Source of the DNA: Giesbergeria sp.
GTDB lineage: Bacteria; Pseudomonadota; Gammaproteobacteria; Burkholderiales; Burkholderiaceae_C
Length of the DNA stretch: 6,538 nucleotides
Direction: 5' to 3'
NCBI GenBank assembly: GCA_030690515.1
Contig: JAUYGP010000485.1
Span: 1 to 6,538 of the forward strand
The translations under genes and the position numbers were made by a program. This document shows positions 1 through 5,636 of this stretch, piece by piece (within the stretch, counting starts at the first letter, position 1; each line of letters opens with the position of its first letter). A model generated the notes under the pieces. The model saw nothing but the letters and a program-made list of their open reading frames with translations. It did no database searches and had not been told where the DNA came from.

Positions 1-96
1 CAATGGGGCTGGTTTGTGCAACAAAGCCCAAACGCGTTACGCAAAGATACATTCCGAGCCCCGCAAAGGGTGGCCTGGGCAGGGGGGTTGTGATTG

Positions 97-108
97 CGGG
101 TTAACCCG
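97..108. promoter_or_regulatory. 12-bp perfect palindrome upstream of the Crp/Fnr gene
   Basis: CGGGTTAACCCG is a perfect dyad with six-base arms and no spacer. It lies in the non-coding region about 125 bp before the chosen start of the regulator. Sites of this form are often bound by dimeric repressors, but I do not recognise the motif and cannot assign a protein. It could equally serve a gene lying left of the window. The symmetry is certain; a regulatory role is inferred. Confidence 0.3.
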
Positions 109-131
109 TACAACACAGGGGCAGAAATTCC

Positions 132-145
132 TTGATGCAAGACAA
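132..145. promoter_or_regulatory. FNR/Crp-type half-site pair (distal)
   Basis: TTGAT-GCAA-GACAA matches the FNR consensus TTGAT-N4-ATCAA at 8 of 10 fixed positions and keeps the TTG-N8-CAA core shared by FNR-family regulators. Its centre (138.5) is 49 bp upstream of a better match at 181-194. The next gene encodes an FNR-family protein whose recognition helix should read this type of half-site, so autoregulation is a reasonable inference. The weaker right half keeps confidence modest. Confidence 0.4.
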
Positions 146-180
146 GTTGCAGGGTGCTCCCTGTTTTGTGCGGTAGTCAT

Positions 181-194
181 TTGATGTGCCTCAA
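181..194. promoter_or_regulatory. FNR-type binding site (proximal)
   Basis: TTGAT-GTGC-CTCAA matches the FNR consensus TTGAT-N4-ATCAA at 9 of 10 fixed positions. It ends 37 bp before the chosen ATG at 232. A possible -10 element (TATGAA, 202-207) lies just downstream, with TTGATG (181-186) as a candidate -35 at a short 15-bp spacing. If that promoter is real, a bound regulator would cover the -35 region and repress. If transcription instead starts near 229, the site would sit at the class II activator position. The site also overlaps the alternative ATG at 184, which argues for the later start. Confidence 0.5.
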
Positions 195-231
195 AACCGG
201 GTATGAATTCACGTTGCAAAGTGCCCCACCT

Positions 232-858
232 ATGTTGACAAACTATTCACCAGAAAAGCCCGTGGAATGCGAGGTCGTGGCGCCTGGCGAAGTGCTGCGT
301 GTGCGCCAGGAAAAGCTCAGCTCGGTGTTGCACCTGGTGAGTGGACGGGTGCAACTGGGCATCCGTGAAGACGGGCAGATGCGCCACCAGCTGGGCGTGG
401 TCGAAGGCCCGTTCTGGCTTGATGGCGCTGCTGCCATGCTGAACATGCCCTGCGCTGTCGACATGGTGACCGAAACCCGTGTCCAGCTTCGCCGCCAACC
501 CATCGAAGACTTTATGCGCAGCGTAGAAGCCTTGCCCAAGGCGGCGCAGTTGCTGCTGCACGATATGGCTGTGGGCTACCGGCAGCAGACCGAACTGGCT
601 GTGAGCCGCCTGGCCCAGGATGCTGAAGCCCGCTGCGCCCAGTGGCTGCTGCGCCATGCGCAGCACGACAGCAATGGCACCATGAGTGTCACCCTCAGCC
701 AGCGCAAGCGCATGATTGCCGCCCAACTGGGCATTGCCCCGGAGACCTTCTCTCGCGTTTTGCGCAGCCTGCGCGAGCATGGCCTGATCCTGGGGACAGG
801 CAACGTGCTCAAGCTGCCGCAGCCCGGCGCGCTGCAAATGGTGGCCAGCGGTAGCTGA
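232..858 (+). CDS. Crp/Fnr-family transcriptional regulator, FNR-like DNA specificity
   Basis: A 208-residue DNA-binding regulator of the Crp/Fnr superfamily. Residues ~12-90 form the cNMP-type beta-roll (V-L-H-L-V-S-G-R-V at 32-40), ~92-130 the dimerisation helix, and ~152-195 a winged helix-turn-helix. The recognition helix reads E171-T-F-S174-R175, the E-x-x-S-R pattern of FNR (E209, S212, R213), predicting TTGAT half-sites; two such sites lie upstream. The CRP phosphate-binding cassette is absent: an L-D-G stretch near 63-65 and P-C-A near 73-75 replace the usual G-E-L and R-x-A. There is no N-terminal C-x2-C-type cluster; only scattered cysteines (13, 74, 135) remain. Neither cAMP nor a classical 4Fe-4S cluster is therefore expected, and the signal is unknown. 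Start: no good Shine-Dalgarno precedes GTG 154, ATG 184 or ATG 232. I chose 232 because the proximal FNR-like site would otherwise overlap the coding start. The family call is firm; the start is moderate. Confidence 0.85.
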   Translation: MLTNYSPEKPVECEVVAPGEVLRVRQEKLSSVLHLVSGRVQLGIREDGQMRHQLGVVEGPFWLDGAAAMLNMPCAVDMVTETRVQLRRQPIEDFMRSVEALPKAAQLLLHDMAVGYRQQTELAVSRLAQDAEARCAQWLLRHAQHDSNGTMSVTLSQRKRMIAAQLGIAPETFSRVLRSLREHGLILGTGNVLKLPQPGALQMVASGS

Positions 859-867
859 CAGCCACTC

Positions 868-1060
868 CTGCAGCGCCGTAGGAGCCTGTCGGAGTTGGGA
901 ATCGTCGGCTGCAAATCGACCGCAGCGGGCCATTTTTTACCGTCTTTTTGCCCCATAGCCGGGCGAAGGGGCTGCAAATCCGGCACAAACTGTCCTCGCT
1001 GGGGTCGATTCTCGCTTTCGACGCCCCAAGCCCGACAGGCTCCTGGCGCTCAGGGTTTTT
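868..1060. repeat. Long interrupted palindrome with T-tract; possible dispersed element or terminator
   Basis: Two arms pair over about 60 positions. The core is a perfect 13-bp inverted repeat, AGGAGCCTGTCGG (880-892) with its complement at 1032-1044. Moving inward, TTGGG (895-899) pairs with 1025-1029, CGTCG (903-907) with 1019-1023, AATCGACC (914-921) with 1003-1010, and CAGCG (923-927) with 997-1001. Moving outward, AGCGCC (872-877) pairs with 1045-1050 and CTG (868-870) with 1051-1053. The right arm runs into GG then TTTTT (1056-1060), so on the plus strand it could end transcription of the regulator gene. The ~69-bp centre has its own hairpin (GCCCC 950-954 / GGGGC 968-972). GGCTGCAAATC occurs twice as a direct repeat (907-917, 970-980). 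No target-site duplication is visible. A MITE-like or REP-like origin is inferred; the pairing is directly visible. Confidence 0.7.
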
Positions 1061-1103
1061 CCCCGTGGATCACTGAGGGTTCGACCCAAGCCGGTGTGCG
1101 AGG

Positions 1104-1128
1104 GGGGTGCGTATATTCAATGCACCCC
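1104..1128. promoter_or_regulatory. Probable promoter -10 inside an inverted repeat, upstream of the diguanylate cyclase gene
   Basis: GGGGTGC (1104-1110) and GCACCCC (1122-1128) form a perfect 7-bp inverted repeat with an 11-bp spacer. The spacer contains TATATT (1112-1117), a five-of-six match to the sigma-70 -10 hexamer. I see no good -35 at the expected distance. Transcription would start near 1124, giving a leader of about 75 nt before the ATG at 1199. A dyad across a -10 is the usual place for a repressor or a MerR-type activator. The repeat is certain; promoter and operator roles are inferred. Confidence 0.4.
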
Positions 1129-1188
1129 TTATGTCCACGGCAACCATCCCTTTCTGTTTTTTCTGGCCCCGCCGGTTTGCGCATGGCT

Positions 1189-1194
1189 GGAGGT
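1189..1194 (+). promoter_or_regulatory. Shine-Dalgarno setting the cyclase start
   Basis: GGAGGT lies four bases before the ATG at 1199. This is the only strong ribosome binding site near the 5' end of the frame. It favours 1199 over an in-frame GTG at 1094 that lies upstream of the predicted transcription start. Confidence 0.8.
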
Positions 1195-1198
1195 GTGC

Positions 1199-3292
1199 AT
1201 GACACCCCCAGCGGACGCAGCCTTGGCCGTGACCGACACCACCGCAAACCACTGGGCCCTGCCTGGGGCCCTGGCGCTGCGGCTGGTGGTGCTGGCCGCT
1301 CTGGCCATTGCTCTGTCGGGTGCTGTTTCGGGCTGGTTGGTCGCCCGGGCGTCAGGGCAAGAGGCCGTGCAGCGCATGGTGAACCAGCAAACCGATGAGG
1401 TGGAAGTGTTTGCCCGGCTGTTGGCCAGCAAGATCGAGCAGAGCCAGAAAGTGTTGCGCACCGTGGCTTCGGGCATCACCCCGGAGATGCTGGAACTACC
1501 GGCCAGTCTGGAGTGGTTGCTGCAGCAGGGCCTGCCTGCTGTCCAGTTTTTTGACGCCATGCTGGTGGCACGGCAAGACGGCGAGTTGCGTGTGAACCTG
1601 CAGAACGGTCGCTTTGAGAAAACCTCAACTCTGGAAGCGTCGGCACGCGATGCGCTGCGCCGCACACTGGTCGATGGCAAGCCCATGGTGGCCGAACTGG
1701 TGGCCAGCCGCTCCAGTGATGCGCGCATCATGTTCACGATGCCCCTGCACCGCAATGATGGAACGGTGCTGGGCGTGGTGGCGGGCATGTTGCGGCTGCA
1801 GTCGCAGGGGTTGCTGCCCGTTTCCATGGCCGTGCCGCAGCGCGCGGATACCCGGCTGGTGGTGTTTACCCGCGAGGGAACGATTCTTTCGCATTCCGAC
1901 CCTGCGCGCGTCATGGGGCAGGTGCGCGATGAACCGGGTCTGGCGTCGGTTTTTGCCCGCTGGCTGGAGCACGATAGCCCGGTGATGGGCGCTGCCAGCA
2001 CCGAGGTGGTGCCGGGGCACATTGTCAGCATGGCGGGCATGCCGCTGCCGCAATGGATGGTGGCCCGGGTGAGCGATTCCCAGGCGGTGCTGGCACCACT
2101 GCAAGGCGCGCAGCGCAAGGCCTGGTGGCTGGCGGTCGCGGCGATGGCCTTGACGGTGGCGCTGTTTGCGCTGCTGGCGGTCTGGATGTTCCAGCCGCTG
2201 GCCCGGCTGCGTGACCGTGCAGGGCATTTGCTGGACGGCCCGGCGGATCTCCAGGGAGCCATGCCCTGGCCTCGCGCGGGCGGCGAGGTGGGCGCGTTGG
2301 TGCAGGTGTTTGAGGGGGTGCAGAGCCAGCGGCTCCATGCACAGCAACGCCATCGTGCGCTGGAGCGGCAGCACCAGGCACTCATGGAACTCAGTTCGGT
2401 GGGCATTGCCATCACCCGCGGGGGGCAACTGGAGTCCGTGAACCGCCGGGCCTGCCAGATGCTGGGCTATCTACCTGCGCAATTGCAGGGGCAGTCGCTG
2501 GAGCTTGTCTATACGTCCGAACTCGACTCCCCTGGCCTGAACCGCCGCATCCAGGAAGCCTTCGCCGTGCATGGCGGCTTTGACGGGGATGCTTGCCTGC
2601 GCCGCAAGGATGGCAGCCCGGTCTGGGTGCGGGTGAAGGGCCGTGCGGTTGATCTGCAGGCGCCGGACGGCGACCGGGTCTGGATGGTGGAAGAAATGAC
2701 GGCCGTGCACGAAGAACGTCGCCAGGGGGCCTGGGCGACCACGCACGATCCGCTGACCCAGCTGGAGAATCGTCCGGGCTTCGAACAGCGCTTGCGCCAG
2801 TTGCTCACGGCGGGCCCGGTGCCCACCGACAGTCGGCCCGTTCCGCTGGACGGCGGCGATGGACACCTGGCCTTGGGGGTGGTGCTGTTTCTGGACCTGG
2901 ACCATTTCACCGTGGTCAACGATGTGGCGGGCCACGATGCCGGTGACGATGTGCTGCGCCATGTGGCGCGGCTGCTGGAAGCGCAGGTGCGCCAGTCGGG
3001 CTGGGTGGCGCGCCTGGGGGGAGACGAGTTTGCGGTGGTGTTGCCAGGCTGCTCCCATGCGCATGGCATGGCCGTGGCCGAGCAGTTGCGCGTTGCCGTG
3101 CAGGGCTGGGAGCCCGTCTACCAGGGACGCAGCTTTACCCTGGGTGTGAGTATCGGCATGGTGGCGCTCGATGACGGTCTGCAGGATGTCGCTGCCGTGC
3201 TGCACGCGGCCGACATGGCCTGCTACGACGCCAAGCGTGCCGGACGCAACCAGGTGGCCCGCCGCAGCGTGCCTGCGTCGATGTTGGCCTAG
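1199..3292 (+). CDS. Membrane sensor diguanylate cyclase (periplasmic sensor - HAMP-like - PAS - GGDEF)
   Basis: A 697-residue inner-membrane enzyme predicted to make c-di-GMP from two GTP in response to a periplasmic signal. Hydrophobic helices at ~24-49 and ~309-330 bracket a ~260-residue periplasmic region, probably Cache/PDC-like (F-T-M-P-L-H at 179-184 and G-V-V-A-G-M near 192-197 fit such domains). A HAMP-like stretch follows (~331-378, G-G-E-V-G-A-L), then a PAS domain (~390-508, G-Y-L-P at 423-426), then GGDEF (~514-690). The signature R-L-G-G-D-E-F is intact at 605-611. Metal and substrate positions are present in L-D-L-D-H-F (565-570) and N574-D575. The usual lysine after D-x-D-x-F is T571, and L-T-G-L is L-T-Q-L (519-522). 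The product-inhibition site R-x-x-D is degenerate (R598-Q-S-G601). There is no EAL domain. The gene is monocistronic by context and converges on xdhB. Domain order and probable activity are well supported; the ligand is unknown. Confidence 0.9.
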   Translation: MTPPADAALAVTDTTANHWALPGALALRLVVLAALAIALSGAVSGWLVARASGQEAVQRMVNQQTDEVEVFARLLASKIEQSQKVLRTVASGITPEMLELPASLEWLLQQGLPAVQFFDAMLVARQDGELRVNLQNGRFEKTSTLEASARDALRRTLVDGKPMVAELVASRSSDARIMFTMPLHRNDGTVLGVVAGMLRLQSQGLLPVSMAVPQRADTRLVVFTREGTILSHSDPARVMGQVRDEPGLASVFARWLEHDSPVMGAASTEVVPGHIVSMAGMPLPQWMVARVSDSQAVLAPLQGAQRKAWWLAVAAMALTVALFALLAVWMFQPLARLRDRAGHLLDGPADLQGAMPWPRAGGEVGALVQVFEGVQSQRLHAQQRHRALERQHQALMELSSVGIAITRGGQLESVNRRACQMLGYLPAQLQGQSLELVYTSELDSPGLNRRIQEAFAVHGGFDGDACLRRKDGSPVWVRVKGRAVDLQAPDGDRVWMVEEMTAVHEERRQGAWATTHDPLTQLENRPGFEQRLRQLLTAGPVPTDSRPVPLDGGDGHLALGVVLFLDLDHFTVVNDVAGHDAGDDVLRHVARLLEAQVRQSGWVARLGGDEFAVVLPGCSHAHGMAVAEQLRVAVQGWEPVYQGRSFTLGVSIGMVALDDGLQDVAAVLHAADMACYDAKRAGRNQVARRSVPASMLA

Positions 3293-3317
3293 TGCCTTGC
3301 GGCCCTGCACGCCGACA

Positions 3318-5636
3318 TCAATCCCTCGCGTCGATCGCGTGCAGCAGGTTTTCTGCGGTGGCCGGTGCGGTCAGTTGCACCGCCGCAGTGCCGCTGCCGC
3401 GTGCGGCTGCCACGGCGTTGCGCAGCGCCTCGTACACGCTGATGGCCAGCATGAACGGCGGCTCGCCCACGGCCTTGCTGCCGCCTACGTTGTCTTCGCG
3501 GTTGGCCTCGGGCCACAGTGCGACCTTGAAGTGCGCCGGGATGTCACCTGTGGCCGGAATCTTGTAGGTGCTGGGCGCGTGCGTGGTCAGCAGGCCCTGG
3601 TCGTTCCATACCAGTTGCTCGGTGGTCAGCCAGCCCATGCCTTGCACAAAGCCGCCCTCGATCTGCCCGATGTCAATCGCCGGGTTGATGCTGTGGCCCA
3701 CGTCGTGCAGGATGTCCACGCGCAGCACGCGGCTCTCGCCGGTGAGCGTGTCCACGGCCACCTCGGTGCAGGCTGCGCCGTAGGCGAAGTAATAGAACGG
3801 CCGCCCCGTGAGCGTGGTCTTGTCGTAGTGGATCTTGGGCGTGCGGTAGAACCCGTCGCTCCAGAGCTGGATGCGGTTGGCGTAGGCAGCATTCACCACG
3901 TCCTCGAAGCTGCGCTCGGTCTTGGGCGAGATGACCCGCCCGCCCTCGAAGCGGATAGCCCCCGCGCCGCAACCGTCCAGGCCGCAGACGAACGATGCCA
4001 GGTTGTCGCGCACATTGCGTGCAGCAAATTGCGCGGCGCGGCCGTTGAGGTCGGTGCCGCTGCTGGCGGCCGTGGCGCTGGCGTTGGGCACCTTGCTGGT
4101 GTCGCTGGCGGTCACGCGCACGCGGTGCAGGGGCACGCCGAGCTCGTCCGCCACGATCTGCGCCACCTTGGTGTGCAGGCCCTGGCCCATCTCGGTGCCG
4201 CCGTGGTTTACCTGCACGCTGCCGTCGGTGTACACATGCACCAGGGCGCCTGCCTGGTTGAACAGCGTGGCGGTGAAGCTGATGCCGAATTTCACCGGCG
4301 TGATGGCCAGCCCGCGTTTGAGTACGGGACTGGTGGTGTTCCAGGTAGAAATGGCCTCTTGGCGTTGTCGGTATTGCGCAGATTGCTCCAGTTTTGGTAG
4401 CAAATCATGCAGGATGTTGTCTTCCACCGGCATCTGGTAGTGGGTGACGTTGCGCTCCGTGGTGCCATAAAGGTTGGCCAGGCGCACGTCCAGCGCGTCA
4501 CGCCCCAGCGCGCGGGCAATGTCGCCGATGATGGTCTCGATGGCAATCACGCCCTGTGGCCCGCCAAAACCGCGAAAAGCGGTGTGGCTTTGCAGGTTGG
4601 TGCGGCAGCGGTGGGAGGTGATTTCCACGTTCTCCAGGTAATAGGCGTTGTCGGCATGGAATACGGCGCGGTCGCACACCGGGCCCGACAGGTCGGCCGA
4701 GAAACCACAGTTGGCCGCCATGCGAAGCACCAGGCCCTGGATGCGCCCGGTATCGTCAAAACCCACGTCCCACTGGTAGGCGAACGGATGGCGTTTGCCG
4801 GTGACCAGGAAGTCGTCGTCGCGGTCCAGGCGCAGCTTGACCGGGTGGCCCGTCTTGTGCGCCGCCAGCGCCGCCCACACGGCCAGGTGGCCTGCCTGGG
4901 TTTCCTTGCCGCCAAAACCACCCCCCATGCGGCGGCATTCCACGCGCACATCATGGTTGGAAATGCCCAGGGCGTGCGCCACCCAGTGCTGCACCTCGCC
5001 GGGGTGCTGCGTGCTGGAGTGGATCCACCACTGCCCCTGCTCGAGCGGCAGGGCGTAGGCGATCTGGCCTTCGAGATAGAAATGTTCCTGTCCGCCCACT
5101 TCGAGTTGGCCGCTCAGGCGGTGGGGTGCTGCTTGCAGCGCGGCCTCGGGTGTGCCCCGGCGCACCACCACGGGGGGCAGCACCTGGCTTTGCGCCTGGA
5201 GTGCGGCGTCGATGGTCAGGATGGCGGGCAGCGCGGTGATGTCGGGCCTCACAGCGCGGGCCGCACGGCGTGCCTCCATGACGGAGGTGGCCACCACCAG
5301 CCCCATCACCTGGCCCACATGGTGCACGGTGTCCTGGGCAAAAATGGGTTCGTCGTGGGCAAAGGCGGCCAGCACCGGGTCGCCGGGAATGTCTTGCGCC
5401 AGCACCACGGCGCGCACACCGGGCATGGCCAGGGCGGGCGCCGTTTCCAGACCGTTGAGGCGGCCATGTGCCACGGGCGAGAGGATGGGCGCCGCGTACA
5501 GCGTGCCTTTGACTTCGGGCAGGTCGTCAATGTAGTGCGCCGCGCCCGCGACCTGTGCGTACGCGCTTTCGTGCGGGTGCGACTGGCCTATGGCGCGGGG
5601 CATGTTGGCAGGCTGGGGGGTGGCACGGGTGCTCAT
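3318..5636 (-). CDS. xdhB: Xanthine dehydrogenase, molybdopterin-binding large subunit XdhB
   Basis: A 772-residue catalytic subunit of cytoplasmic xanthine dehydrogenase. It binds the molybdenum cofactor and hydroxylates hypoxanthine and xanthine to urate, passing electrons to XdhA. Full length for the family. Active-site positions known from bovine xanthine oxidase appear intact: Q183 in G-G-Q-E-H-F-Y-L-E (bovine Q767), E245 in G-G-F-G-G-K-E-T (E802), R355 in A-F-R-G-F-G-G-P-Q (R880), F454-T455 in G-I-S-F-T (F1009-T1010), and the base E725 in K-A-V-G-E-P-P (E1261). G-T-E-M-G-Q-G-L (480-487) is the cofactor-binding loop. The start is the ATG at 5636, which shares ATGA with the xdhA stop. The frame is open further upstream to 5945, but that stretch is an arginine-rich shadow of xdhA. 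The gene ends 25 bp from the convergent cyclase gene, so no xdhC follows. Confidence 0.96.
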   Translation of the reverse strand: MSTRATPQPANMPRAIGQSHPHESAYAQVAGAAHYIDDLPEVKGTLYAAPILSPVAHGRLNGLETAPALAMPGVRAVVLAQDIPGDPVLAAFAHDEPIFAQDTVHHVGQVMGLVVATSVMEARRAARAVRPDITALPAILTIDAALQAQSQVLPPVVVRRGTPEAALQAAPHRLSGQLEVGGQEHFYLEGQIAYALPLEQGQWWIHSSTQHPGEVQHWVAHALGISNHDVRVECRRMGGGFGGKETQAGHLAVWAALAAHKTGHPVKLRLDRDDDFLVTGKRHPFAYQWDVGFDDTGRIQGLVLRMAANCGFSADLSGPVCDRAVFHADNAYYLENVEITSHRCRTNLQSHTAFRGFGGPQGVIAIETIIGDIARALGRDALDVRLANLYGTTERNVTHYQMPVEDNILHDLLPKLEQSAQYRQRQEAISTWNTTSPVLKRGLAITPVKFGISFTATLFNQAGALVHVYTDGSVQVNHGGTEMGQGLHTKVAQIVADELGVPLHRVRVTASDTSKVPNASATAASSGTDLNGRAAQFAARNVRDNLASFVCGLDGCGAGAIRFEGGRVISPKTERSFEDVVNAAYANRIQLWSDGFYRTPKIHYDKTTLTGRPFYYFAYGAACTEVAVDTLTGESRVLRVDILHDVGHSINPAIDIGQIEGGFVQGMGWLTTEQLVWNDQGLLTTHAPSTYKIPATGDIPAHFKVALWPEANREDNVGGSKAVGEPPFMLAISVYEALRNAVAAARGSGTAAVQLTAPATAENLLHAIDARD

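Larger units (their letters stand above)
859..1198. other. 340-bp intergenic region, no convincing gene
   Basis: The gap between the regulator stop and the cyclase start holds no reading frame with recognisable protein features. Its first half (868-1060) is filled by a long interrupted palindrome ending in a T-run. An 11-bp imperfect dyad (GGGT-TCG-ACCC) lies at 1077-1087, and the probable promoter and operator-like repeat of the cyclase gene lie around 1104-1128. Positions 1148-1170 are pyrimidine-rich with no assigned role. Confidence 0.6.

Noticed and set aside
6..29. Bulged stem-loop (GGGCT/AGCCC plus TTGT/ACAA) at the left edge
   Set aside because: The stems are short with a three-base bulge and no T-run follows, and the neighbouring gene is out of view, so a terminator call is not supported.
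247..933. Minus-strand open frame opposite the regulator gene
   Set aside because: Shadow of a clear Crp/Fnr coding sequence; the translation shows no domain.
1077..1087. GGGTTCGACCC, resembling a tRNA T-arm
   Set aside because: No matching acceptor stem, anticodon arm or CCA end is found around it; it is more likely a chance or operator-like dyad.
1094..1198. GTG at 1094 as the cyclase start
   Set aside because: It has no good Shine-Dalgarno and lies upstream of the probable -10; the added residues lack family features. The ATG at 1199 has GGAGGT at good spacing.
895..1398. Plus-strand open frame through the palindromic element
   Set aside because: It crosses the palindrome, promoter region and the start of the cyclase gene in a different frame, with no good ribosome binding site.
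1129..2415. Minus-strand open frame of 428 codons opposite the cyclase gene
   Set aside because: Ser/Arg/Thr-rich shadow translation with no domain; the plus strand encodes a clear multidomain protein over the same bases.
3171..4400. Plus-strand open frame overlapping the end of the cyclase gene and running antisense to xdhB
   Set aside because: Starts inside the GGDEF domain in another frame and has no recognisable features.
232..5636. A functional circuit linking the FNR-like regulator, c-di-GMP cyclase and purine oxidation
   Set aside because: The genes are in separate units, two of them convergent, and share no visible regulatory motif. Adjacency alone does not support a joint system.
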